Source of the DNA: Tubiluchus corallicola | Taxonomy: Eukaryota; Priapulida; Priapulimorpha; Priapulimorphida; Tubiluchidae | DNA length: 64,000 nt | Direction of reading: 5' to 3' | NCBI GenBank assembly: GCA_030141605.1 | Contig: JAQGDQ010000003.1 | Location: 2,871,501-2,935,500, forward strand | Shown: one piece after another, positions 15,001 through 30,000 of the stretch | Position numbering within the stretch: position 1 is the first letter of the stretch | Layout of the letters: each line of letters opens with the position of its first letter | The notes under the pieces: generated by a model | Told to the model about the DNA's origin: nothing | The model's input: the letters and a program-made list of their open reading frames with translations, nothing else | Databases searched by the model: none | Position numbers and translations under genes: made by a program

Positions 15001-18000
15001 ACACCATTAGTTCTTTGCTGTTACGCGTATTTTGCTATTTGCTAGTTAGGCGGACAACACTGGTTGCATTGTTACGAATTCAGTTTTTTAAACTCAAAAT
15101 TTGCAGAGTTGGTGCGACTCATAGTCAGTGCTGTACACTATATTTCAAGTTTCACTTTTGTAAACATGCACCACAGGCTCACAGAATGTCCTTGGCTTGA
15201 GAAAATTATGTTCAGTTGTGACATTATCGATGCCTGTGGTCGAAGTTAGTTAACTAGCACACTAGCCTAATATTTAATTATCAGAAGCACTTTCGCATTT
15301 TGCAGGTGTTAAAATATATATATTTCAAAATGGGATACTATCTGAAAAAATCGTCTTGTTTTCCTATAAGCCGACTACCAAAAACACTTATTTCTGACAG
15401 TATTTTAAACTGACTTGTATCTATTTGCATATAGAAACAGTCAACTAAGTAAAGTAGACAATATGGTTTTACAGGCAAAAATTGACAAAATACAACTTGC
15501 TTTTTTTTTTACTTTTACAGATAATACAGTTCAACTTCATTGTAGGTTATGTACTGGTAAGACAAGATAAGGTGAAGTGACAAGATGTGAGATAAGGTGA
15601 AGTGAGGTGGAAGCCAAGTAGAAGTGAGGCGAGACAAAATGAAACCGGACAAGACCAGGTAGGACAAGACAGGACAGAACATGATTGACTAGGACAAGAT
15701 GTGACAGAATAGGATAATTTAAGATAGGACAGGATATGACACATCACTGTATGATATAACATAAGATAATATAAGATTTATAACCCATAACAAGTATGAA
15801 GATTTCCTTAGTTTAACAACTGGTAGGTGAACACAATAGAGTTTTCTGGACTTAACAAGTCCACATGGTCTCTACTCACATCTATTTCTCAGTTTTGCAG
15901 CAAGAGGCAAAAAATACTGTACGAAGAAACTCAATTCCGTGTCTCTGACGTTGTCCCGTAAAACAGGAAGCAGCCAGCTTCTTGAAAATTCAAAAGACGT
16001 CCTAAACCGAAATTAAATAAACGAGTAAACTAAAGATCATAAAAAATCATAAAGCAAAAAGAACTATAGGTGTAAATATATAGTGGTTATAGTTAAGACT
16101 CAAAAATTTTCTGTTTATTCTTTATGGAATAATTTCTCAACTGATGTTCACTATAGTAAGAATGATGACACTTTCAAACTGCACCAAGTTAGCACTTACT
16201 TGACACATCAAACAACAGAAAAACTTGTTTTTCCTACATAATAAACAAGCAATTAGTCATCGTAGAAGTTTGGATTTTTCAGTGATTTAAGTGTTATTAT
16301 AACGAGTGATTGCCAACTAGCATCAAGGATACTACCACTACCCACCACTACCACCACCAATATCAATGCTACTATAAATCTACCAAATAAACAAATAATA
16401 TTATATAATACTGCAAGTATTATAATAAATCTTACTTATCCAAAAGGTTGATATGGATAATTTAATCAAAGCTAAATTAATTTAATACAGTAAGTGCCAC
16501 TTAATAAACTCACTTTGGGATTGAAGGGTTTTGATGCAATTAACCAACTGAATCTATTAGTTTATTATAGCTCAGTACCCACTGCAACAGCTTGTGAGAA
16601 CTTTAAATGTTATGCTTATGCTCTATTTTTCAAAATAACGTCTATGCTCTTATCTGTTCTACGATGTTTACATTTGTAAAGTAACTTAAGGAGCCCCAAA
16701 GGTTAATAAAGTAAAAGTTTTGACCAACAGCTGAATTAATTTTGTCAGTAATGTCATTATACAATTATACAACTACACAGCATTTTATAAATAAAACAGA
16801 CTGTTATCACATGACCATGGGCTGGCTTATCATTAAGTGAAGGTAAAATAGGTGCTAATTGCCAGTCTTTCACCAGTTTCTATTTTCAAGCAACTGGCAA
16901 CTTGGAGTAATATCATACATTAACAACGTACGTTTCTATTTCTTGCTGTCAGTCGTTTACGCGATTTGAGCACGATCACTAGTCACTTTAGTGTATCATA
17001 GGCATTAGCCAATACTGATGAGTATAATAAACACAGCCCATTGTATTAGCAACACAACTCGTTGCTAGCTATGTAACTTGGCAAACTATTAAATAGCTGA
17101 GCTGTAAAAAGTCTCGAACACTGGGATCAGACTTAAAAAATTAATTTTCAAATTAATTTCCACAAAATTATTGGATTATTTTCCATCACTTGATTATTTT
17201 TATCGATTAAAATTAAAATTGATCAACTAATATTTAATTATACGAATTAGCATCTCCTCACTCTGTCCCATCAATTTGCAATGGCACTGCGGTTAGTATC
17301 AACTTAGGTCCCATGCTGCGCACTGCTGCTCCGATAGCATAGTCTAAGTCATGCGTGTATGAAAATTGATTGGTATCTCTCAGATCTGCCAAACTTTGTA
17401 AACATTTACGCATAATTGAGTGACACTCTTTTCCCATAATCTAAAAATGAATCATAGTATGACAAGTAGAATCTAGAAACATGATTGTACGACAGCAAGT
17501 TATAAAATTCATGATAATATCTGAAGATACAAGGCATTAATATATCAAGAAAAAACAATTCAAATATATACTGCTGCAAAACCAGAGCACTAAAAAACAA
17601 AAAAAGTAAACCTTCAACAACTTACTTGGAATAACAAGGTTAGCAACTGTAGTATATGGCCCCATGAAGCATGATACTGATAGCTAAGGCCTTTTTCTAC
17701 ACTGCTGAATATCTTCTGCACTACACTCGTGCCACTCGCATGCAACTTGGCAAAGTCCAGCACAACTAATTCCTTTGCTGGTCGAAAGCATTCTTGCAAA
17801 AGAGTCTACAAAACAGATAAATGAGAATGTCAAACTGGAAAAGAAATTTATCAACATGCGACTATGGTTCTGCTTAAATATGAGAATTTTGCAAATGGTT
17901 CGTAATAAGAATCACATTACTGCGATTAGGAATTAACCAAGGTTTTCGTGTACATACCTTTAGTGTGCTGCTAGTAGCATTTGTAATCTCTGGTCTATCA

Positions 18001-21000
18001 GAGAGAAAGCAAGACATCATTGTCTGTACAATCTTAGGCAAATGGTGAATGCACTGCTTTGCATTTATACGTGATAAGTTTATATGAGCCGATTCCATAG
18101 CAGTAAGCCATGCCGACATAGGTTGAATGTCGTTGTCCCCAGGTTGATAATCATATAATGCCTATTAATATAGTGCTTATTTTACTAGGTAAGATATACC
18201 GGACAGAGCCAAACTCATTAAAAATTTTACAAAAACATCCAATGAAACAACTTGAGACCAGCATAAGAACAATGCACAACTTATAATTAAACAAATACAT
18301 ACAAAATACAATAGTAAATCACAGTAATGATTTCTACAATTTAAACAGTGATGCTGCCACACCGTTACATAAATTTCTGTTAAAATTGAAAAGTTTTAGC
18401 AAACATAACCACTCCTTAAAACACTTTTGAATTTGTCATTTTCTTTAATTAGTGTGTATGAAATAAGTAATTCAAAGCAAGTATTTTGCTTCTGATAAAA
18501 AACTTGAAAACTTAGGCAAACGTTTAACAAAATCTGTTGCACAGTTACTGCACAGTATGTGAATTTATGCATGAATTTCAAAATGTTCTAAAAATAATCT
18601 TAATTGATATAATAAGATCGTTAATCACTTCACTGCATGAGTGTTGGTTAATAAGTATGCTAAAAGTATTCACAAAATGAGTCTCCATATTATTCAGAAA
18701 AAATCTAAGTGAGTCTCTTTCTGCCAATTAACAAGAAATAATTGTACTAAGAATCATTTTTGAACTGGAAAACAAAATGTTGCTTTTTCCTTAATACCTA
18801 ACACACATTCTAATTACTATTATTTATTGACAAGTGCAATAGTGCAATGTAATCAAGTAACCACACAATCATACCAGGAATTTCTGACAATACAATCACA
18901 TGAGCACTGCCTACTCAGAAGTACTGCAGATATGTACTTTAATAGAAAATACTTACAGCTTCAACTTACATTTATTAGTTGAGCATTTAGCTCTGGTGTT
19001 AGGCAGGTTTCCTTTGGTTTAGCTTGGAAAAGACAGTGCAGAGCTTTCATTGAAACAGCTTTCACCAACTACATGTAAAAATTATGTCAATGACGAACGG
19101 ACTGCTTATCACAGCTGAATAATCTTTAGTGCCATTTACTTGTTTATAACATTGTTACTTGTTGGACAAAGCGATTTTCCCATTGACAATATAAAGCAAT
19201 TTTTCACATTTTTTATTTAAAAAGCAGTGCAGAAACAAAAGTTGCAAAAAATTTAATTATGATTCATAAAGAGTGGCCAGAGTGCTTTAAGAAAATGTGT
19301 GTAGGATTTCTTTAAACAAAATCTCTTTAAACCAGAAACACAAGAGGGAATTTTGGATTTCAGTACCCTAGGTGTCATATACTTTCAATACTATTTTGTT
19401 GAAAAAAATGTGCTTATTGTAAAAAATGCTCAAAGTATGCAACAACAAATAAATTAATATAAAATTTTAATTTAGTTTATTAAATTTTAGTAGTTTGCCT
19501 GCATTTTCAACTAAGAATAATGAAAACACATTACCAGGGGATTTTAGCAAAATTTTGGAACCGAGATGCTCTTTTTCATCAAATATCTATATATGTAATT
19601 TACAGTCTGGTTTGGTCGCTGAGAAAAAGGGGATTGACAGGATACAGCTGCCAAACTTACAAGAATGATTCTTCAAGTCCATTTAACATTTCTATACAAT
19701 TTTACACTTTGGCCCGCTGTCCCGAGACACTAAGAGGTTAAGAAATGGTCCTGTACTTTGGAGGCTTATAACTCCAAAACACTCACAGGAAAGACACTTG
19801 GTTACTATTAGGGATGAATAGTAAGTTATATATGGGCCTTCATTCTGTGGTATGATTAGTGACATTAGAACACACGAAGTGGCCAAATTACGTCATCAGT
19901 ACCCCTTAATCCATTTCACAAAATCAAATATTTGTACGAATAAATGTGAATTAAACTTAATTTTTAATATCAGGTGTTATTAAGGTGTTTTAATAAACGT
20001 ATTCCTGCATACAGAATGATCGTACATGCACATTATCCCATGGTCAGATGTCTCAGTATATTAGTAATAAAACGCCTGCGTTTTCACAAACCGCGGGTCT
20101 ACAATTTACATACAGGTTCAACAAAACAAAGTTGTTTGAATAGATTAACTGGCGTTTTAGACTTAAATCCTAACGGTCGTAAGGCAATATCTATCATTTC
20201 ACTATTGCTATGATAAGCCTTAAGAGTTTCATGAGGCCTTACCTATGCAATTTCAGCATAACTTATGAATTACTACTGTACTTCGCTTAGCACACCTTAT
20301 CAGTGATGCGGGTGACGTGGCAGTACTGCACTGTCTAAAGCCCTGTCTACTTTCAAATTTTGACGTAAATTTGACTAGATTACGAAAGGACAATTAGGCA
20401 GTTTTAACTTCTAGGTACCTTTATTGTAAACGTTTTGCGGGGCTTTTGATTTTATTTTGTTTTATGCTGTTTTGAAACTATTATAAGAGCAAAATGGAAA
20501 ATACAAAAATTTATGAAATGGAAAAATTCCACATTAACTAATGTGTCCACCTTTTAAGCTACATTACGGGCAAAGTGCTTCGTCAGAATGTATAATGTTC
20601 ATAGATTTAAGAGCCGCACATATGTGACAATGGCATTCCAAGCTTGCTGGCGTAACACCCGAGCCCTTGGATACGTAAACATAACTAGCGTAATCAGCAG
20701 TTTTGCGTGCATACGCTGTATGGAATGACAAAAATGTTACACATAGATTCATAACAACTAAAACTGATTCAAAAAGTCAAAACGTACAGCATTACTCAGT
20801 GTTAAAACCCGTAGAATTGTTTCACATGCTGGTTTTAAACTTTTGCTTGGTAAAACTGACAATACATCTTTGAGTAATTCCAAACTGTGCAAGGTCTCAG
20901 TAGCTTCACCAATCCCTGGAAAAAGATCTCATCATACATAATTTTTTTAAAATATATAAGATAATATAAAATTACCTTGTGCAAAAGTTAAGCTATAGGG

Positions 21001-24000
21001 CCGACAATAAAAATACTTGTTTCCCCCTAATAGCCAGCTAATTTTTTTTATTGCACACCCGGCCGAGAATTCTATAATTTTTTTGTACGCTCATATACTT
21101 ACCTGGCACACGCATGTGAAAGCGAGGTTTAGTAGTTTAAAACCTGAAATGCAATAATTATTATAACACATTGTTTCAGCGAGGATGCAGCCATGTTTTT
21201 CTATGGCTAACTCTCAGCCAGGGTTGCTGTTTTGAATAAACGATGCTGATTATCGTATTGGAGGCTAAAGATTATCGTATTTCGTGCCAAATTATCATAT
21301 TAAGCCGAGTACCGAATGCCCTTTATACCATAATTATAAAAACACACGTTCATACTGTACAAAAAAAGAGAATGTACAATAACCAATAATGCAAAACAAA
21401 AACTTAAAAAACAAAGCGTGAAAAAATGTGCACTGAAAAAAATGTAACACATTATTACTAAGCAGTCAAAAATAAACAAACTGGTTTTAATTGATTTTGA
21501 ATATTTCATGATTCAGCTTTAAACATTCACAAAGCTTTAAAAAGTTTTTTGAAAGAACCTTTTTTGCTTCCTAATGACATTTTCTGAGCTCACGAGGTAA
21601 GACAGAAACAATTTTTTTGTGGCAACCTTATATAAAAGCTATAAGTGTAACTGAAACCTGGTAGTCTACTAATAGTATAGTCTAATGGAATCAAATTTAA
21701 AGCTAAAACCAAATTAAATTTTTTCTGGTATTTTATCTCCATTTTCTAAAACGATTTATAAAGTAAGAGATGATACAAAAAGAAACCATTTACCACCACT
21801 TTGGACAATCTGTTGCGTGCAAAACTTCCCAGTAACAACAGCAGCTGGGTGAAAATCTGGCGAATTCTCTTGAGTCATGAAGATACTGCCTTTAAGTATA
21901 GCTAGCACTGCATGATGAGCTGCTTTTCTTACCTAAAAAATCATATTATACATGTGAGCAAACTACATGTGAGCAAAACATGTGTTGCTCTTGCAATACA
22001 GCAGAAATACATGACATCATTTTGCAATATCGCTGATACTATTTCTCTTTACTAGCACTCAACTTAACTAAAGAGAGAAAGTGCTATGAGAATTGTAATA
22101 TCTACATGCCCAACTGACTTTGCGACCGATACTTATATTTAAACAAAGGTAAAAAATGTTTACTTAATAAGTTAGTTATAAACAGAATTTCTCCTGTACA
22201 ATGTTTAAGTCTAAATTCATATGACCAAATTCATTTATTTTAACTTTATAATAGAACAACAAATGAGTAGACTGAGCAATGCCAGCAACAGTTTTGTAAG
22301 TTATCGTGCTATGGTGGAGCAGGGTACTTTATAAATGCAATAAATTTTTAGAATACTATAATTGCAGCAATGAACATATCCAACACAATTTTTTATACAA
22401 TCTCTATTTTATGAGACATAAAACACAATTGTAAAAGCATCAAACATTACTCCTAACAATAATAAAAAGTTACAGGATTTTTTATTATTGTTCCAATTTT
22501 TATGATTAAGAACCACTTCAGAGTTATTATTTGCAATAATTTTTCCATAAATATATCTGTTGAGTTTAGAAAATTGTGTAAAAATATTGATACCTTTGGT
22601 TTTGAATGAGCTGTAAAATTAAGGATAGCCCTGTAAAGTTGAATAGTAGATGAATCTGACCAGACTGCTTGTTCTTGAACTCGCAGAACAGCTGCTAAGG
22701 ATACTATAGCCTAAAAAAATGTAATGTGTGGTCGCAGAAAAAATGTCACATAATTTCAGATATCACACACAACTGCAGCCACTGTGTTAACATGATTGTA
22801 AACACGGTAATTAACAGTGCCTGTATGCATGATATGATAATATGATAATATTATCCAACTGTGTATATTACTAAAATTCTTAAATATGTTTAATTGTGTT
22901 TAAATACTAATTTTTATAATTATATCAGTTTATTGCTTATTTAACTATCTTCTTATTAATAGCCAGCACAGTAGTAAAAATTTGGATGGCTGACTCGATA
23001 AATTGCATTTATTCGCCACCCCTTCACCTATACACAGTAACGAAAATTTATGTTATTATGTCATATTTTGTCAATTTTCGTGATATTGTACTAATATTTT
23101 GTACAAACAGTTGAAAAATAAACAAATTCTAATTCTTATTCTAATAGATGCGCTGGAATGTAACTCTCAAAGTAAAATACAACGTAATTCTTTTCCGACA
23201 GGCATATACAACTGTCTGGCTTTGATGGTCGGCAAAATCACAGCTATAAAGGTATTCTCAGAAAATATTCTGAAAAGATGTCAATGACTACAAATATGTC
23301 AAAATTCTGGGAGTAAACAAACATATTTTACAATTTTCAAGCTTTTAAAAATGATCCAAAAGCTAGATGGAAAACTAATAATGAAATTATTAAAATAAAA
23401 CCCCAGAGCTGTTCATCATTCTAACTTATGTATAATAACAAAATAATAACTGATGCTGGGGAAATAACAAATGTCTTTAATAAATATTCAGTTGTAGTAG
23501 GGGCAAACATAGCAAAAAGTATTAGAACTACTGACAAAACTTAATGATTGCCTTGTTAACATTTTCACGTCTGAGCAAACAAATGAGTTGGAAGTCTTTA
23601 ACGTTCTGTACAAATTGAAAAGAAGAATTCTGATTCTGATAAAAAGTGATAATTCTAGAAAATATCTAATAAAGATCAGCTATTTATAATTTATCAAATT
23701 GCAAAAAAAGATTCCCTGAGCCACTGAAACATTCAAAGTGACACAGGTTACAAATCTGATAGTAAATGAACTGCATAGCACTACAGACCAATTTCGTTAT
23801 TCAACATTTTTTCAATCATCGAACAAATGCATTTAAACGACTTTTGGCATATATCACGACTGATAATTATATCAGTTTAGCTTCAGAAAAAAAACAGAGA
23901 GAGGGAGTGACTTCGCTTTAACTGAAATATTAGACACAATATCAAAAGCTATGCTGACTACATTGAATATTTGTATGTTTTTTATAGGTCTTTCGAAAGC

Positions 24001-27000
24001 ATTCAACATACTATTGTTTTGAAAAAATTAAAAACTACAGAATTGTAGGTAATGCATTTTCCTGGCTCAAAAGTTTTTTAGACTGGATGTTAAAGATGTG
24101 GTGGACAAAAATCTACCTGTGCTTCTTGTTACCTGCCAATGCACCCCAATGTCTTTATTATATAAAAATGATATATCCAACTGCAGTAATTTACTTGTTA
24201 TTTAGATCATTTACAGACAACATTAACATATTCTATACAGAAGTTTGTCCTGGAAAAGAAAGTGTCAAGAATGAAGAACTATCTAATTATTTGGCAACTA
24301 ATAAATTGTTATTAAATATAAAAAATGTAATTTTAGGCTTCTGAGATCAGATAAACAACTCTTAGCTAGACAGTTCAGTATAATTTAATCTATAGTATGT
24401 TATGAAATGTTCATATACAGTAGGCGCCACTTAATAGACTCACTTTGGGATCGAAGCATTTTCACCCAATTAACCGACAGAGCCTATTAACCGATGGGTG
24501 CAGTATTAATGGTATAAGAAGAATAAGTCACCAGCTTAGCATGCACTGCAAAGGTTTTTAATGAATTTTATAATCAAAGTCATGCCTAAATTCATACGAG
24601 CAGTTAAACATTTAGAAAAATATCTTAAAATATTAATGAACTTTTCTAAATCACACAAGTCTGTTTATTTGCAAAAATTACAAAAATTACAAAGTCGACT
24701 GCTTCATTTTATCGGAAGAAACCGGCTTACAAGTTCTCAAAATGATAAAAATGTTGAAAGTCTGTTGTTGTATGATACACAAATTCCGTAAAATACTTAG
24801 TGCTTAGCGTGTTTAAACTGATGGTGGTGTCCGTGTTTCCCCGCAGCTTCATCTAAGCTCTTGATACTATAATTGCCATGTAGTTACTGTACTTTACCTG
24901 CGTCCCTTGACATAACAGCAACATCTAACTGATTAAACTTTCTGGCAAAGACAGCCAGAGCTTCAAAAGGAAATGGCTAGGCAAGTGATTAAATGTTTAG
25001 CTTCCAGGAATTCTTCAGTAACGAGGTTAATTGCAGTGGAGGGGCGGGTCAAAGAAACCATTAGGCTAGCATAATTAGCATATACTAAACGTTCCAGTTT
25101 ACAAACAAAACGGCACTTTACATGATTGTTTCTATGTATATTATAGGATAAAATCAAACTAAGATGATATAAAAGTCATAAAAGCTTATTAGTCACACGA
25201 AGGTGTCTTACTGAAGCATGTGAAACAAAAATATTGAGTCAGTCAATTATGCGGAGCTATTTGAGTCAATTACCGATAGCTGTATGTATAAATGGCCCGT
25301 ACCAGGTGTTTTTGAGCCAATTAAGCAATTGAGTCTATTAACCGTAAGTCCATTAAAGCGGCGCCTACTGTAATTTAAATTATTGATTAATTATTGTTTA
25401 GGAGGACAACTAGATAGTTAAAACATCTCACAAGGTTTCATTAAATTTAAACTATATTAATTTCTGTATAAAACTATGTTTAATGTTCATTGGGAAATAA
25501 ATATTCTTATCTTATCTTATAATGCTGTGAGCCTTTCAAGTGTTAGCAAGCTTAAGCATTTTATTGCTAAGACCAGTTCGTGAAAAAATGTCCTTTTGAA
25601 ACAACTGGAAAGTCAGTACGTAATCAGGCAGAAACAAATATATTTCTGTTGCAATGGAGCATTTAAGTACAAGGAAGACTGTTAGATCTTTGAACAGAAA
25701 AGCTTGTTGTACTTACTGATCTCAGCAAAGATGCCGAGGAAGTATTCACATGTTTAACGAGAATGTTCACAAACACTTGAGAAAATGCTGAAAACTTCAA
25801 CTTTAGCACCGAGGATGGAGTCCTGAATAAAGAAATAGTATAGGAAAATTGACATATGACATTTCTAAACACTACGACAGAACACTGTTAACTACTGTTT
25901 ATACAAAAATAAATATTTACATAATGTTGAAACTCAAAGCTCTGTACTTAATAGAACAGATATGCTGTTAACTGTCACTAGAGTTTGCCAGTGTTGAAGA
26001 ACCGTGTGGAAGCCGTAATGTTATTCAAATTTGTAGGTATCAAGCTGGTCTTGATTTTCATCAGTGCCACCTGTCATTCTCCAAATGAATAGCTAATAAT
26101 AATGCATGCTGGTGATTCAGCTAGGACAGCCCGTTTATAGCAGGGGCGTAAATGGTGCAGTGTCTCTAAAAACTACAAATTAACCTTTAGCCAACTAAAG
26201 GGTTTTCATATTATGGTACAAATTACCCCAGTGAATGTTTTGCAACATGTTTTATGGCGATGCTTGCCAGCAAACTTGCTGAAAACGATATCGGCGTAAA
26301 ATCTTGTTTTTCTTCCCTGTTTGCCGTACAGAGTGCACCTGTCTAATGAGCGTGTCACGGCAGCAGGAGACAATTATGTTGCTGCTCATGGTGGTACAAA
26401 ACCAAATTCCGTAGCAAGGTGATGTAGGTTACTATGATGACACACAGGAGAATCTGGTGACATTTTATTGTTCATGCGACGTTTTAGTACAGCCTTGTGC
26501 TAGTCCTTCTAAGAGGTTGTTGATGTTCAACATGTCTGTAAAATAACCACACTTCAGCACCACTTACTGAGTCTTCTAAAATTTCATCTTCACCAGACAC
26601 ATCAAGGAATCAGTAGCTTCCTGTTTAGTAAAAATTCCTATCTTACTGCTAAATGAAAAATGTCCACAAATGTAAATGTGTCTGAGCAAATCAGATTTTT
26701 TTCATAGCTACAGGCTGAATTTGGAGGTCTGCAACACTTCTCAGTTGTTAATGTAAACATGATGTGCTGCCAGTAAGGAAAATATTGCAACGTCTAAAAT
26801 TTTTCCCATGTAAAAGACCATGAGAGATGATAAGTTACCCCATGGCCTGGTAGCACCTATGACTCGTGCTTTGTAACAAAGTATGAATAATAGTTTCTAA
26901 CAATAGTGAGACATGGTAGTATAATAAATTAAAAAATATTTAATCACTGCTAGTTTGGAAAATTGTCATCGTATGGGTCAATACAAAAAATGAGAGCAAA

Positions 27001-30000
27001 CATGCTGTAACTTTTTTTACCCCACCTTGGTCAACTAACACAAAAAGCGACTGCATAAATTATATTTTGTAAGTGCATGAATGGAGAAATTTCCATGAGT
27101 GACTGTACTAAGTTTCACACACATGAACACAAAAATGTAGGAACTTGGTCCTGGTACAACTACAATTGGCCTGCAAAAAAGCAAGCTACGGTGTCTTGAC
27201 AGAGATGAAATTTGTCTTGAAATTCACTTGAACCTCTGCTTTTAGATCCTAAAATATTTAATAATAACTTATCATTTCATTTCTTTGCTAAAGTTCTTTT
27301 TTCTTTGATTTAGCTTTCTCTTTATAGTACACATTTTCATACAAGCTGCTTTGGTATTAATTCAGAAATGAGAAGTTAGAGAACACCTCTTCAAAAACAG
27401 TTATGTGCAAAGTAACTGTGAATGAAAATTGTTCACGTGGACAAAGTTCAGAGTTTTGATGTCATTCTACTGAAGGACTACTGTAGACAAGGTATTAGAA
27501 TGGTCTGAAAATTTGTTAATCCAAACTTGGGTTTGTTCTTGATCTTGAATCGTACATACTGCCTTAATAAATTAATCCTGTACATATATAAGAGAGATTA
27601 GCAAACAATATTATTTTATATTATAATATAACAAAACTAATATTATATGTACATTGTATCTGGTCTTTTGCCAAGAATAAACAGACAAAATATTAGGTCA
27701 ATCAGGAGTCAGTGTCTAGAATCACTAATCACTGCTTCTAAAGACTTGTATACAGCTTGTCTGAAATCTATTCTGGTCCCCTCAATATCCAGGAATAATT
27801 GCAAAATGACTTCGCACTCTATTAAGTATGCGCTCAAATTCAATCATTGCAAACCCTTTTTGAACGTGCTTATCTTCTTGCTATTCCATCAAAGGTGGAA
27901 TTAATCCAAGTCAAAAGAAAATGCTGTTCAATTATGTTGTAGCCTATAGTAACTTACCTTTTAATAACCAGACTAATAAGGTAAAGAACAGCTGTCATGG
28001 ATTCCTCATTATCCACAGATTCCAAAGCAGTCATCTGGGACATAAAAAAATATCTAGTCAGAAACATACTGCATGAACAAGTTACAGCAAGAATTGCATA
28101 TATCTAAAACTAAAATATCACAATTATTTGTAAACAAAAATTTTTTATCTATTAAATGTTTAAACTAACATATAACTTTAAGTTAGTCATTTCCACCAAT
28201 CAGTTAAATTCAAATATTACAATACATAATTTATAATTAATGAACACAAAACCAAGTGGTTCATTTAACACTTGCAATAGTAGATAAACCAGGCGACTGA
28301 CAAAAGAAAGCAAATGTAGTGAGAATCTTCTTTGCTTCTCATCGTACTATCAATAATTTATAATATGAATAAAAGTATACAAGTCACTCAAGCAAAAACT
28401 CCACAAATGTACTTTTTCAAACCTTAGTTTCATAAGTATCGTAAAAGAAACTGCAGCAGGAAATTAAACAGAGTTGTTATAAATAATACAAACCAGTGCT
28501 GCTAGATATTCAGTTTCGGTTTCTTTTCCTCCTCTTAATTTTATAACTTCAGTAACTGCAGCCAGTATAGCCAAAATCTGCGAAAATATAATATTAATAT
28601 TATTTGTTGTAGTAAATAGTAATCATAACAGCATACTAGCTTATAGTAATACTTTGTAAAAACATCAACAACTATAGCAGTTACTATCTTCTAACATCTA
28701 GCTACATTAGACTAAAGGTGTTATTTATGAAGAATAAATTGTGTAAACTGCATATATGTCAATGTACCTCTTTATGGCTAGCAGAATTTGATTGCCAATA
28801 TCGATGTACTTTACTAAATGACACATTTGTGCACTCTGTGAAGTTTGTGAGAAATGATGCAACTGATTTCCCATCTTGGCTTTCTATACCAGCATAAGCT
28901 GTAGTTGCACCTGCACTTGTTTCCTCATTATGCTTTTCTAATGCAGTTCTTGTTAAGTTCCCTGTTCCTAAAATATGAAAAATAAAGCATATAGAAAAGA
29001 TAACAAACTAAACGAAAAGTCAAAAATCATCATAATGACTAATGCAGAATGCAGATAAACATTAATACCAACATAGTGTCAGGCATGAATGAGAATTGGG
29101 TGCCATTTATCGCACTAGCCTATATGGTGCATACAGCACAAGCACGATATATGGGCTGCCCAAATATCACACCACTATCTCTCAGAAACTAAGCCGAGTT
29201 TTCCTTAGTGGCAAGGTCTTTCTCCTGGGTTATTTTAGTAATAATAATTTACAATATCATATAACATTTAAATAATTAATTAAATATAATTATACATTAG
29301 AATGTGGTTGTGGGGTTTGGGGTTTGTGTTTTTTTTGGTGTGGGGTGTGTGGGGTTTTTTTTGTTGTGTGGTTTGTGTTTTTTTTGGTTGGGGTGTTGGT
29401 GGGGGGTTGGGGGTTTTTTGGGTGGTGGTTTGGGTGATTAGATAAAATAAAATATGAATTCTCAGCCACTCTAGTGCCAAATATTTGACTGAATTAGCAA
29501 TACACTTCCATGGAATGTATTATTCTACAAAAAAACGAATTATAGCAAAGAGATAAGAACAAAGTAAATAACACACTGAACTACAATAACACTATACAAT
29601 AAAAATAGATACTGCGTCAGGTCTACAGTTACAGCCAGTGTTTGGTACACAATATACGCACAAAATACAAGAATGACTACTATTCAATGCATGAATACAA
29701 TACATAACAAAATTTTAGACATTTGCTATAATAGAACGAACCCAACAAAAATTTAGATGTCTCAACAAATTTAATTCATTTAAATATACCTTCACATTAA
29801 TTAATAAGTTGTTAAAATCTACAAATAATTAAAATTTGATACCAAGCCACTACCAAGGAAAAGATTTACAGCCAAAAGAGTGAGCAAAAAGCAGTATTTG
29901 GGTTGCCCATATAACGCACTGGTTCTATTTGCAAATTTAGCACGTGCGGTAGAGCAAATACAAATACAATACAATGGGCTAGTATATAGCGCCCTACAGC

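Noticed and set aside
14778-15200. 140-codon plus-strand frame inside an RRP12 intron
   Set aside because: Its composition is typical of AT-rich chance frames. There are no motifs, and it is antisense to a well-supported gene intron.
29146-29918. Inverted pair 29146-29168 and about 29896-29918 as terminal repeats of an element
   Set aside because: Each site is itself nearly palindromic (GATATATGGGC..GCCCAAATATC), so inverted matching is expected. No target duplication was found.
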